A stretch of DNA of 64,000 bases from Macrothele yani (lineage: Eukaryota; Arthropoda; Arachnida; Araneae; Macrothelidae), in NCBI GenBank assembly GCA_039090855.1, contig CM077005.1, positions 20,127,921 to 20,191,920 on the forward strand, written 5' to 3'. This document shows positions 45,223-55,678 of this stretch, in pieces (the first letter of the stretch is position 1; every line of letters begins with the position of its first letter). The notes beneath the pieces are model-generated. The model ran no database searches, was not told where the DNA came from, and worked only from the letters and a program-made list of their open reading frames with translations. Made by a program: the position numbers and the translations under genes.

Positions 45223-45870
45223 CATGTGCACTTATGTATGTGTGCGTGCAATATATTGTTGTTCTTCTAATTCCATGAACACATAGAAAGAGCCATTCCT
45301 TCATACCCTTTAAGAGTTGTTAAATATTTTAAACAACTCTTAAAAGGAAAACCAATAATTTATTATTTACTTACAGGTAATTAAATTAATGTTAATAATT
45401 TTGAACACTACTATCTTATATTCAAAAAGAAACATTCTTCCTTTCTGACGATGCGATGTCTGTCGAACATATTTCTTATGCAGAGGATGAGGGGATGAGG
45501 GCATGAGGGAGGTGTAATTTAAAGCTTCCGGTGCTGTCCTGCGCAGCGACTGAAAAAGCATTGTAGTTAGAAATTTTCTGAGAGAAGTGTCAGCTGTCAG
45601 GGGTTATCTGGATGCTATGGTCCCTTGGACACTAAAACAGGTGTTTCGTAAGGCAGTCCTTCACCAAAAATGTCTTGCTTCCCCATTCTCTATCCCTCCC
45701 CCATAGGAATTCTATGAAGTCTTCCTCTTCCTGAATGTCTTCTCCTGTCATAAAATGTAGAACAAGTAACCAGAAATGCACCGCTAATTTCTCACACAAA
45801 TTACTAACTTGTCTCCAACATAGCCCGGGTGGGTCTACTGGAAATATACTTCGACATTGGACACCCCATC

Positions 45871-45920
<50 letters not shown>

Positions 45921-46104
45921 GGGATTTAAAAAAATAACTGTTAAGGCACGATTTTTAGCATAACATAATTGAAAGGCTGGCCGTTCAACCACTTTTAATC
46001 TTTCACCCCGGTTCGTTATACTTCACTTTCTTCGTACCCGAACACAGTCCAATCAGTACAGTGCTTTACATCAAACCATAAATATTTACATTAATTTAAG
46101 AAAG
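45066..46104. other. Spacer with (GT)n and (AC)n microsatellites
   Basis: A GT run lies at about 45187-45217 and an AC run at 45873-45918. A short inverted repeat AACAACTCTTAAAAGG / AAGAGTTGTTAAAT is at about 45311-45350. No coding or mobile sequence was recognised. Confidence 0.6.
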
Positions 46105-46231
46105 TTGTACCGAAAGTAATGCAAAAGTGGGCATAACGTTTTTATTAACTGACGAAGGTCGTTCGAATTGCACATGTTGGTAGAGGATCTCTTCCTCTAT
46201 AGTAACAATTCTACTTCATTGCAGGTAAATA

Positions 46232-49200
46232 ATGGATTCCAAGCAGAAGCAGCGTGCCGTCATTGAGTTCTTGACGAAGAAAGGGTGCAGGCTGTCCGAG
46301 ATCCACAGAAAGCTGCAGAATGTTTACGGAGATGACTCCATCGACAAGAGCAATGTGCACGGATGGATGAAGACGTTTCCAGAAGGGTAAACCAGCATTG
46401 AAGACAAACCACGCAGTGGGAGACCATCATCTGCGAGTGGATGAATTGATTCGGACGGAGAGACGAGTCACAATCCGTAAGCTTGTTACACAACTGGACT
46501 GTGGTCACCTGCCATACAGAAGATGGTGGAAGATCGGAAAATGTGTGAAAAGTGGGTACCTTGGCAGTTTTCACCCGATTTGAAGGAGAGAAGGGTGGAA
46601 GTCTGCTAGAAGCGATTGAAGCCAACGAAGACACATTTTTTTTTTCGATCTGGTGACAGGGGATGAAACGTGGGCGTATCTTTACGATCCGGAAACGAAG
46701 AATCAATCAATGAAATGCCGTCACACCTCTTCACCAAGGTCTAAGAAGCTCAAGAGCCAGCGATCAGCACAGAAAGTCATGGTGACTGTTTTTTGGGATG
46801 ACAGGGGTGTCATTCTCCTTGATTTTCTGGAACGTGGCAGCACCATGACCAGCGAGCGGTACATTGAGACACTCAAGCAGTTTCGAGAAACCATAACGAG
46901 GAAGAGACCGAACAAGAATCTGAAAAGGATCCACATTCACCATGAGAATGCCAGCCCACACACACATCTTTGGCAACAAATCAGGCAATCAGCAAATTAG
47001 GCGGTACATTGAGACACTTGAGAAGCTTAGAGAAGCCATAAGGAGGAAGAAACCGAACAAAAATCTGAAAAGGATCCACATTCACCATGAGAATGCGAGA
47101 CCACACACACATCTTTGGCAACAAATCAGGCAATCAGCAAATTAGGCGGTACATTGAGACACTCGAGAAGCTTAGAGAAGCCATAAGGAGGAAGAAACCG
47201 AACAAAAATTTGAAAAGGATCCACATTCACCATGAGAATGCGAAACCACACACACATCTTTGGCAACAAATCAGGCAATCAGCAAATTAGGCGGTACATT
47301 GAGACACTCGAGAAGCTTAGAGAAGCCATAAGGAGGAAGAGACTGAACAAGAATCTGAAAAGGATCCACATTCACCATGAGAAGGCGAAACCACACACAC
47401 ATCTTTGGCAACAAATCAGGCAATCAGCAAATTAGGCGGTACATTGAGACACTCGAGAAGCTTAGAGAAGCCATAAGGAGGAAGAAACCGAACAAAAATT
47501 TGAAAAGGATCCACATTCACCATGAGAATGCGAAACCACACACACATCTTTGGTAACAAATCAGGCAATCAGCAAATTAGGCGGTACATTGAGACACTCG
47601 AGAAGCTTAGAGAAGCCATAAGGAGGAAGAAACCGAACAAAAATTTGAAAAGGATCCACATTCACCATGAGAATGCGAAACCACACACACATCTTTGGCA
47701 ACAAATCAGGCAATCAGCAAATTAGGCGGTACATTGAGACACTCGAGAAGCTTAGAGAAGCCATAAGGAGGAAGAAACCGAACAAAAATTTGAAAAGGAT
47801 CCACATTCACCATGAGAATGCGAAACCACACACACATCTTTGGCAACAAATCAGGCAATCAGCAAATTAGGCGGTACATTGAGACACTCGAGAAGCTTAG
47901 AGAAGCCATAAGGAGGAAGAAACCGAACAAAAATTTGAAAAGGATCCACATTCACCATGAGAATGCGAAACCACACACACATCTTTGGCAACAAATCAGG
48001 CAATCAGCAAATTAGGCGGTACATTGAGACACTCGAGAAGCTTAGAGAAGCCATAAGGAGGAAGAAACCGAACAAAAATCTGAAAAGGATCCACATTCAC
48101 CATGAGAATGCGAAACCACACACACATCTTTGGCAACAAATCAGGCAATCAGCAAATTAGGCGGTACATTGAGACACTCGAGAAGCTTAGAGAAGCCATA
48201 AGGAGGAAGAAACCGAACAAAAATCTGAAAAGGATCCACATTCACCATGAGAATGCGAAACCACACACACATCTTTGGCAACAAATCAGGCAATCAGCAA
48301 ATTAGGCGGTACATTGAGACACTCGAGAAGCTTAGAGAAGCCATAAGGAGGAAGAAACAGAACAAAAATTTGAAAAGGATCCACATTCACCATGAGAATG
48401 CGAAACCACACACACATCTTTGGCAACAAATCAGGCAATCAGCAAATTAGGCGGTACATTGAGACACTCGAGAAGCTTAGAGAAGCCATAAGGAGGAAGA
48501 AACCGAACAAAAATTTGAAAAGGATCCACATTCACCATGAGAATGCGAAACCACACACACATCTTTGGCAACAAATCAGGCAATCAGCAAATTAGGCGGT
48601 ACATTGAGACACTCGAGAAGCTTAGAGAAGCCATAAGGAGGAAGAAACCGAACAAAAATCTGAAAAGGATCCACATTCACCATGAGAATGCGAAACCACA
48701 CACACATCTTTGGCAACAAATCAGGCAATCAGCAAATTAGGCGGTACATTGAGACACTCGAGAAGCTTAGAGAAGCCATAAGGAGGAAGAAACCGAACAA
48801 AAATCTGAAAAGGATCCACATTCACCATGAGAATGCGAAACCACACACACATCTTTGGCAACAAATCAGGCAATCAGCAAATTAGGCGGTACATTGAGAC
48901 ACTCGAGAAGCTTAGAGAAGCCATAAGGAGGAAGAAACAGAACAAAAATCTGAAAAGGATCCACATTCACCATGAGAATGCGAGACCACACACACATCTT
49001 TGGCAACAAATCAGGCAATCAGCAAATTAGGCGGTACATTGAGACACTCGAGAAGCTTAGAGAAGAAATAAGGAGGAAGAGACTGAACAAGAATCTGAAA
49101 AGAATCCACATTCACCAAGACAATGCGAGATCCCACGCATCTTTGGCAACAAATCAGGCGATCAGCAAACTAGGCTAGTCGGTGGTTTGCCATCCGCCGT

Positions 49201-49394
49201 ACAGAACAGATCTGGCGCCCTCCGACACCCACCTGTTGTTTCCAATGAAGGACAGTCTCCGAGGACAAGGATTTGATGAAACAGACGAGGTGAAAGTGTC
49301 TGTGAAGAAGTGAGTACAACAGTCCACACCTTAATTATTTTAAAGAGGATACGAGAGTTGGATTCAACGATGGTACAATTGCATCGCTTTTGAT
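46232..49394 (+). pseudogene. Mariner transposase, disrupted (mariner 1)
   Basis: MDSKQKQRAVIEFLTKKGCR, LSEIHRKLQNVYGDDSIDKS and NVHGWMKTFPEG form the N-terminal helix-turn-helix part. After a TAA and shifts, MTGDETWAYLYDPETK holds the first catalytic D (46653 on), then KVMVTVFWDDRGVILLDFLE and RYIETLKQFRETITRKRPNK. At HIHHENA, where the second catalytic D should be, most array units have Glu; only the last unit (near 49117) keeps HQDNARSHASLATNQAISKL. The final segment is degraded (49180-49394). Not functional. Confidence 0.9.
46855..49172 (+). repeat. 145-bp tandem array derived from mariner transposase
   Basis: About 16 units, each starting GCGGTACATTGAGACACTCG and ending CAATCAGCAAATTAG. 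ATGAGAATGCGA recurs at 46942, 47087, 47232 and so on to 48972, an exact 145-bp step. Internal units are 97-100% identical; the first and last units are more diverged and join the ordinary mariner text. Since 145 is one more than a multiple of three, the frame shifts at each unit, giving a ladder of overlapping 67-codon frames that are not genes. Confidence 0.97.
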
Positions 49395-49465
49395 GGAGAC
49401 TATTATGACGTACCTGCCAGCAGGACGCACACGACATAAAGGCAGATAGCACAGTCAGAACAAAC

Positions 49466-49537
49466 GTCCGCGTAGCTCAATTGGTAGAGTGACTTATTCC
49501 GGAATGAGGGGATCCGGGTTCGAATCCTGGCGTGGAC
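49466..49537 (+). ncRNA. tRNA-like pol III unit in TRIM-A 5' LTR
   Basis: 72 nt fold as a cloverleaf: acceptor GTCCGCG/CGTGGAC (one G-U), D arm GCTC/GAGT, T arm CCGGG-TTCGAAT-CCTGG. A box TAGCTCAATTGG and B box GGTTCGAATCC are near consensus. The anticodon loop is irregular (six bases, TCCGGA, with a five-bp stem), so a working tRNA is unlikely. It is a plausible internal pol III promoter. Confidence 0.85.
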
Positions 49538-49568
49538 AGAAATGACGGAGAAATTTACTTCGTTATAA

Positions 49569-49580
49569 TGGCGCCCGAAC
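49569..49580 (+). promoter_or_regulatory. Primer binding site, tRNA-Lys type
   Basis: TGGCGCCCGAAC, one base after the LTR, complements the 3' end of lysine tRNAs including the CCA. The same motif at the same place occurs in the other TRIM-A copy (57079-57090) and in TRIM-B. Confidence 0.9.
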
Positions 49581-49811
49581 TTTCCGGATGTCCCGGCCGT
49601 TCAAAATCTCGCATTGGTGTGATGTTCTTTACACACCGCGAGATAGGAAAAATCACAGAATCCCTTCTCCAGCGCTTCGAAAAATAAAAATGTGTGATGT
49701 TGCATTCCACACACTAGATTGACTGGGAGTTCTCGAGTGCACGTTCTACAGCGGATGGCTGCCTGCAACGATTCATGGTCACGGCTGACCCGTGGGCCAT
49801 GCCCCCGGCCC

Positions 49812-49827
49812 CCTTGGGGGGGGTAGA
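49812..49827 (+). promoter_or_regulatory. Polypurine tract of TRIM-A
   Basis: G8 at 49816-49823 followed by TAGA, directly before the 3' LTR start TGTGACG. This is the expected plus-strand priming site. The copy at 56681-57255 has GGGAGGGGGG here. Confidence 0.8.
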
Positions 49828-49889
49828 TGTGACGTACCTGCCAGCAGGACGCACACGACATAAAGGCAGATAGCACAGTCAGAACAAAC

Positions 49890-49961
49890 GTCCGCGTAGC
49901 TCAATTGGTAGAGTGACTTACTCCGGAATGAGGGGATCCGGGTTCGAATCCTGGCGTGGAC
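49890..49961 (+). ncRNA. tRNA-like pol III unit in TRIM-A 3' LTR
   Basis: Same as in the 5' LTR except for a T to C change in the anticodon arm (TTATTCC to TTACTCC). Confidence 0.85.
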
Positions 49962-50108
49962 AGAAATGACGAAGAAATTTATTTGGTTATACTATGTTGA
50001 GTAGTACCTTTGTATATAGAGTTACTCTACAAACATTTGCAATTTCAACGACCTTTTGTCAATTAATAAAAACGTTTATTCCCACTTTTGCATTGTTTTC
50101 GGTATAAC

Positions 50109-51323
50109 TCTCGTTTGCAAAAACTCATGTTAAAATGCATTGGTTTTGCGATTACTGAAGAGGAGTTTCTGTGCTATTGTAAAAAAATTGTTTAAGATGC
50201 ATACATTACGGTGATGGGGGTGGGGGTGTCCGGACCCCCAGGTCCGTCTTAGATACGTACCCACTTTTTTCTTTTATTTACTTTAAGTCAATGAGTTGCG
50301 CGAAATTTCTTTTGAATATCTTTTCTTCCACTCTGAAGTACTTTCTCATTTGCAATGAAAATGTGCACTTGATTTCTTTCAATCCGTCTTAAGTTCAGAA
50401 TTTCATTAAAATGACTCACGTGCGTTTTTTTTCCGTCTTTTACTTTCGAATTTTTTGCCGATGTTTACAGTCATAATGGATCCGTTTGTACGTAAGTGCT
50501 TAGGGAAGAGATTGAGTGACGCATTTTTTTTTTTTTTTTTGTTGTTGTTGTTCGGAAGAAGCATCTCTACGAGTAGATCAGATAAGAAGCACAAAGGGTG
50601 TGCTAAATCAAAACCCCAATCGCCAGAAGTGCTTCACTGATGTAATCAAAAAGCATTGCCGGTCCGGGAACAGGCAGACGATCGGTTACTAGGCAACGTT
50701 TCCATTCGATGTGAGTGACGCGTCTTGCAAGAGTGATTTGCACTTGCACAACTGGAAAGCGGAAAATTGTCCTCAGCGCGATTCGCCAGCCGGGAAGGAA
50801 GACGCAGAGGAAGAGATGATTGATTTTTTGTTTGGTTTCACAGCCCCCCCCCCCCTACCCCCTTCTTTTCTTGCAAGAAGCAGGCCCTTCGAAACACGTT
50901 AATGAAGTCGATCAAAGGACAGAATCCGTCATATGTCTTTGTTCGAAGGAACGGTACATAGATACAAAGACTCCGTTTCAGACAACGCCTCGGAGAACAT
51001 ATCCTTTCGCAACGCTGAAACGAGAAAAAATGAAAGTGTTACGACATATGCAGCTGTTTATTTCTTTTAAAACTCGTTAAACATATCTTTAAATTTGCTA
51101 TCTCAGTCCATGTGTTTGACAGCCTGCGTTTCAAAACTTAGATATTATACTTTATAAACTTATTCTTTTTCTTTATTTTAAAGAGTCCATTATAAAATAA
51201 GTAGCGATGGTGCTCACTAGCATATTCAATTTCGTTCTTTTAAATTGAAAAAGGTAAAACTTCTCTAGATGGCGTTGTCTTAGATTTAAATTGCTGAGGG
51301 AACGGAAAAGGTAGTGCAATCGG
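50109..51323. other. Unassigned spacer
   Basis: T17 run at 50524-50540 followed by (GTT)n, and a C run at 50844. Short frames have no family features. Confidence 0.5.
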
Positions 51324-52265
51324 ATCTTGTGAAAACAGGAATTTACCGTGATTCCTCACTCTGGAGTGAGTTGTTCTAACCGACTAAGCTACACCGACGG
51401 AATGTAGCGCTGCAGATTTGCAGTTTTCATACGTGCTTCACATCTGCAGTACGTCACATCATCTCCCTCTTCATTATAATAATCATAATCATAATAATAA
51501 TAATAATTATTATTTTTTGAAGCGAAGAAGGAACATTTCATTATTCCAGACTATGTGTGGAACGAACATTAAACATTTTTTACGCTTTCCAACCGTAGGT
51601 TGAAAAAGCGTATATGCCCCAGCTTTGTCCGTCTGCCCGTCCGCACGATAATTCGCGTGAAAATGGTTCGATTTCGATGGAAGCTTAGTATGTGATAGGG
51701 GACCACCTGGGGATGAACACTATTGAAAATGGACGAAATGGGGTCAAAGGTCAGGACATAGGAGCGTGATCCATTCCATTACTTTTATGCGTCGTAACGT
51801 GCGTACAAATGGTTCGATTTGCATGAAATTTTAATATCCGGTAGTAACGTGGGGACAAACCCTATTGAAAATGGGCGAAATGGGCTTAAAGGTCAGGATA
51901 TAGGAGCGGGATCAATTACATTGTCCTTATGCGTCATAACTTGCGTAGAAATGGTTCGATGTCGATGAAATTTTAGTATGTGATAGGGGACCACCTGGAG
52001 ACGAACCCTCTTGAAAATGGGTAAAATGGGGTCAAAGGTTAGGACATAGGAACGGGATCCATTCCATTACGTCGTAACTTGCATAAAATGCGTCGTAACT
52101 TGCGTGTATGCGTCGTAACTTGCGTAAAAATGGTTCAATTTGCATGAAATTTTAATATGTGGTAGAGGACTACGTGGGGACAAACTCTGCTGAAAATGGG
52201 AGGAATGGGGTCAAAGGTCAGGACATAGGAGCGGGATCCATTCCATTGTCCTTATGCGTCGTAAC

Positions 52266-52723
52266 GGGTATCGTTCACTTGATCGAAAGATCACTTGACC
52301 GAAAGGTACATTTTACCGAAGGGTCACTTGACCGAAAAGTTCATTTCATCGAAAGGACATTTGATCGAAAGTTCATTTCACCGAAAGATCTTACTTTGCC
52401 TAAAAGTTCATTATATCGAAAGATCATTTCACCGAATGGTCAGTTTAGAATTTTGTTGTTAGAGAACTTTTGGAGTGTGGTGCGTGCTTTTGAAAAACTG
52501 GCCACCTAAGCATTATCGGATTGTATAAAAAATACACTTTTAACTTCTATGAAACACCTCCCCATGAGTAATTTTTTGAAAATATAATATTAATTATAAG
52601 ACCTAGATCTGTGCCTTTTTGTCAGATTTTAATCCTCCGAGCTCATACTCATTCGTGCATATAATTTCCATTCTTTCTCTCTCTCTGCCTCTGTCTATCT
52701 GTATCTCTCTCTGTCCCTTTCTC

Positions 52724-52788
<65 letters not shown>

Positions 52789-52809
52789 GTGTCTCTCTCT
52801 GTCTCTCTC

Positions 52810-52878
<69 letters not shown>

Positions 52879-53828
52879 GTCTCCCTCTCTGTCTCTCTCT
52901 CACTCTGTTTGTCTCTGTCTTTCTCCCTCGGTCTCTCTTTCTGTGCCTCTCTCTCACTGTCTCTCTCTCTCTCTCTGTCTCACTCTTTCTCCCTGTTGTT
53001 CTTCATCTTCAGCTGACCTCTCTTAACTTCTCTGTATAGCAAATCAAGTAAATAATGTTCCACTTTTGCACAACCACAAAACATTAATTTTTTGACCGCA
53101 GGCCTAGAAACTGGCCATTTTAACATATTTTAACCCTACTCATATTCATAAGCATAAGATAAAATGTAAAGTAACTTTTTTTGTAAACCTTATGAAAATG
53201 AGCACGCACGGTTAAAATTTGCTAAAACGGTCTAAGCCGAGACCCAGGGCCCTAAAATTGATTCTTTTTGCCTGAAGAAAGGTGCAACATTATTAACTTG
53301 ACTTATTATGTAAACCTTCTGAATAGGATCACTAAACAGGACTTTTATGTAACCCTTATGAACATGATTAAAATTTGCCAAAAAGACCTAAGACCCTACT
53401 GTCTTAAAAAAAAAAAAAAAAAAAAAAAAAAGGTTTGTCTTAAAACCTAATCTTTGCGTTTTCTGTGACACGGAGAAATCAAAAGTGCAATGAATATGAT
53501 CCCTTAACGTTTCGGTGGTCTATCTGCCGAACTTGCACCATGCTTCAAGAGATCCTGTAATGAAATCATAAGTTTTTTGATAAACTGACCTTTCGGTGAA
53601 ATAACCTTTCGATGAAATGAACTTTTATTTAAAGAGACCTTTCGGTGAAATGAACTTTTCGATCAAGTGACCCTTCTGTGAAATGTACCTTCTGATCAAG
53701 TGATCCTTGAATGAAATGAATTTTTCGATCAAGTGATCTTTTGGTGAAGCAATTTTTTCGGTGAAGGGATTTTCAGTCAAGTGACCCTTCGGTGAAGTAA
53801 ACGTCGGGCAAATGAATTAGACCCCACC
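52266..53828. mobile_element. Fold-back-like element with subrepeat arms
   Basis: Long inverted arms (52266-52445 and about 53575-53828) are built of 18-20-bp units (ACTTGACCGAAAGGTCA-type on the left; its complement, TTCGGTGAAATGAAC and TTTCGATCAAGTGA, on the right). It interrupts one unit of element S, with GTAAC on the left (52261-52265) and GTAAG on the right (53829-53833) as a probable 5-bp target duplication. The architecture matches Foldback/Galileo-type elements. No transposase inside; the middle holds a CT-repeat module and an A run (53408-53431). Confidence 0.65.
52640..53040 (+). repeat. (CT)n-rich module
   Basis: About 300 bp of imperfect (CT)n with unique flanks: CATTCGTGCATATAATTTCC on the left and TTCAGCTGACCTCTCTTAAC on the right. 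The same module with the same flanks lies inverted at 62090-62460. Long open frames inside (Leu/Ser-rich) are repeat artefacts. Confidence 0.92.
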
Positions 53829-54920
53829 GTAAGTTGCGTAAAAAAATTTTCGATTTCGATTAAATTTTAGTATGTGGTAGGGGACCACTTGGGGAAGAAC
53901 CCTTTTAAAAATGGGCGAAATGGGGTCAAAGGTCAGAACATAGGAGCGAGATCCATTCCATTGCCCTTATGCGTCTTAACTTGCGTAAAAATGGTTCGAT
54001 TTGCATGAAGTTTTAATATGTGGTAGAGGACTACGTGGGGACAAGCCCGATTGAAAATGGACGAAATGGGGTCAAAGGTCAGGACATAGGAGCGGGATCC
54101 ATTCCATTGCTCTTATACGTCGTAACTTGCGTAAAAATTGCCCTTATGCGTCGTAACTTGATTTCGATGAAATTTTAGTATGTGGTAGGGGACTACTTGG
54201 GGACGAACTCTATTGAAAATGGGCGAAACGGGGTCGAAGGTCAGGACATAGGAGCGAGATCCATTCCATTGCCCTTATGCGTCATAACTTGCGTAAAAAA
54301 GGTTCGATTTTGATGAAATTTTTGTGTTGTAGGAAACCACTGGGAACGAACGCCATTGAATATGGGAAAGATGGAGTCAAAGGTCAGGACATAGGAGCGG
54401 GATCCATTTCATTGCCTTATGCGTCATAACTTACGTAAAAATGCTTCGATTCAGACAAAACTTTATCGTGTTGTTCCGGAAGTATACTTAAACGGTTCTG
54501 TTGAATATAATCGAAATGGGGTCCAGGGTATAGGAGCGAGATTTATTCTACAGGCATTATCCTCATAACTTGAGTAGTGATTTCTGGTATGTTGGAAAGC
54601 GTGTCATAATCAATTCGTTGCATGATTTTACTAACTTTTTTAAAGAACCCAACGGCCAGGACATCCATTTTTACGTTCGGGCGCCAATGTGAAAACAGGA
54701 ATTTGTCGGTGATGGAGATTGAAAACGCGTCTCTTCGCTCCGGAGTGAATTTCTCTAACCAACTAGGCAACACCGACGGAGTGTATCGCTACAGATTTGT
54801 CGTCTTGACACGTGCTTCACCTCTGTAGTACGTCACATCATTTCCTTCTTAATTTTTTCTTTGAAACAAAGAAGAAACATTTCATTAGCGCCAGACGATG
54901 TGTGGAAGGAACATCACACA

Positions 54921-55536
54921 TTTTTCGAAGAACCCAACGGCCAGAAGATCCATTTTAACGTTCGGACGCCAATAGAGCGTAACAACCATACTTGAAGTAA
55001 CTCTCTGTAGAAGAAGGAATTCTCATTAATTCCAGACGATGTATGGAAGGAACATCACACATTTTTCGAAGAACCCAACTGCCAGTAGATCCAGTTTTAC
55101 GTTCGGGCGCCAATATAGCGTAACAACCATACTTGAAGTAACTCTCTGTAGAAGAAGGAATTCTCATTAATTCCAGACGATGTGTGGAAGGAACATCACA
55201 CATTTTTCGAAGAACCCAACGGCCAGTAGATCCATTTTAACGTTCGGGCGCCAATAAAGCGTAACAACCATACTTGAAGTAACTATCTGTAGAAGAAGGA
55301 ATTCTCATTAATTCCAGACGATGTGTGGAAGGAACATCACACATTTTTCGAAGAACCCAACGGCCAGTAGATCCATTTTTTCGTTTGGGCGCCAATATAG
55401 CGTAACAACCATACTTGAAGTAACTATCTGTAGAAGAAGGAATTCTCATTAATTCCAGACGATGTGTGGAAGGAGCATCACACATTTTTCGAAGAACCCA
55501 ACGTCCAGTAGATCCATTTTTACGCTCAGGCGCCAA
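54921..55536 (-). repeat. 141-bp tandem units in TRIM-B interior
   Basis: TTTTTCGAAGAACCCAAC starts at 54921, 55062, 55203, 55344 and 55485, exactly 141 bp apart. Each unit contains the primer-site complement GTTCGGGCGCCAA (with variants), followed by TAGCGTAACAACCATACTTG. Units are about 95% identical. Confidence 0.93.
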
Positions 55537-55678
55537 GGTGAAAACAGAAATTGGATCGAACTTGCTTCTCCTCACTCCTGAGTGAGTTGCTTTAACCGAC
55601 TAAGATACACCGGCGGAATATATCGCTGCAGATTTGTCGTCTTGACACGTGCTTCATCTCTGTAGTATGTCACAATCT

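Larger units (their letters stand above)
49404..49991 (+). mobile_element. TRIM family A, complete, with tRNA-like LTRs
   Basis: 588 bp: 5' LTR 49404-49567 (164 bp), primer site 49569-49580, non-coding interior, polypurine tract, 3' LTR 49828-49991 (164 bp). The target duplication is CTAT (49400-49403, 49992-49995). The LTRs differ at five positions (about 97% identical). It sits in the 3' part of mariner 1, and mariner 2 supplies the empty site. TRIMs are non-autonomous LTR retrotransposons mobilised by enzymes from other elements; none of those enzymes is encoded here. Confidence 0.92.
46105..50107 (+). mobile_element. Mariner element expanded to 4 kb (mariner 1)
   Basis: Terminal inverted repeats of about 70 bp: the left begins TTGTACCGAAAGTAATGCAA, the right (minus strand) TTATACCGAAAACAATGCAA; both continue GTGGG and TTTTTATTAA. 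A normal mariner is about 1.3 kb. This one is lengthened by a 145-bp tandem array (about 2.2 kb extra) and a 588-bp TRIM insertion. Confidence 0.9.
51571..54640 (+). repeat. Tandem-repeat element S (copy 2), nested in TRIM-B
   Basis: The same ends as 39609-41385: left hairpin ACGCTTTCCAACC, GTA, GGTTGAAAAAGCGT (51571-51600), right GTTGGAAAGCGTG (54590-54602), then GATTTTACTAACTT. Interior units of about 143 bp contain AAAATGGTTCGATTTCGATG, GGGGACCACCTGGGGA and GGTCAGGACATAGGAGCG; the AAATGGTTCG marks lie near 51660, 51806, 51948, 52127 and again 53987 to 54290. A fold-back element splits the array. Confidence 0.78.
51328..55674 (-). mobile_element. TRIM family B, composite with three LTRs and nested insertions
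   Basis: LTRs on the minus strand: 55537-55674 (5'), 54688-54837 (middle), 51328-51458 (3'). They start TGTGACGTACTRC and end TTTTCACA (TG...CA). The outer pair is flanked by ATCT (51324-51327 and 55675-55678). A primer site TGGCGCCCGAAC follows the middle LTR (54675-54686) and a mutated one follows the 5' LTR. Polypurine stretches (GAAGAGGGAGATGA, AAGAAGGAAATGA) precede the other LTRs. The interior shares TTCGAAAAATGTGTGATGTT with TRIM-A, so the families are related. The LTRs carry degraded tRNA-like heads (TAGCTTAGTCGG; GTTCGATCC in the 5' LTR). Element S is inserted in the interior. Confidence 0.75.

Noticed and set aside
45019..45270. Cys/Val-rich short protein
   Set aside because: Translation of the (GT)n microsatellite and of the fold-back arm.
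46855..49172. CRISPR-like array
   Set aside because: Units are contiguous without unique spacers and match the mariner coding sequence.
46942..49178. A ladder of 67-codon proteins
   Set aside because: They are overlapping frames of a 145-bp tandem repeat derived from a transposase; each unit shifts frame and ends at the same TAG.
49466..49537. A functional tRNA gene
   Set aside because: The anticodon loop is irregular, the unit lies in an LTR repeated at several loci, and divergence between copies falls in the arms needed for tRNA function.
52619..53026. Leu/Ser-rich membrane protein frame
   Set aside because: It is a direct translation of imperfect (CT)n; the same holds for the Arg/Glu frames at 62150-62458.
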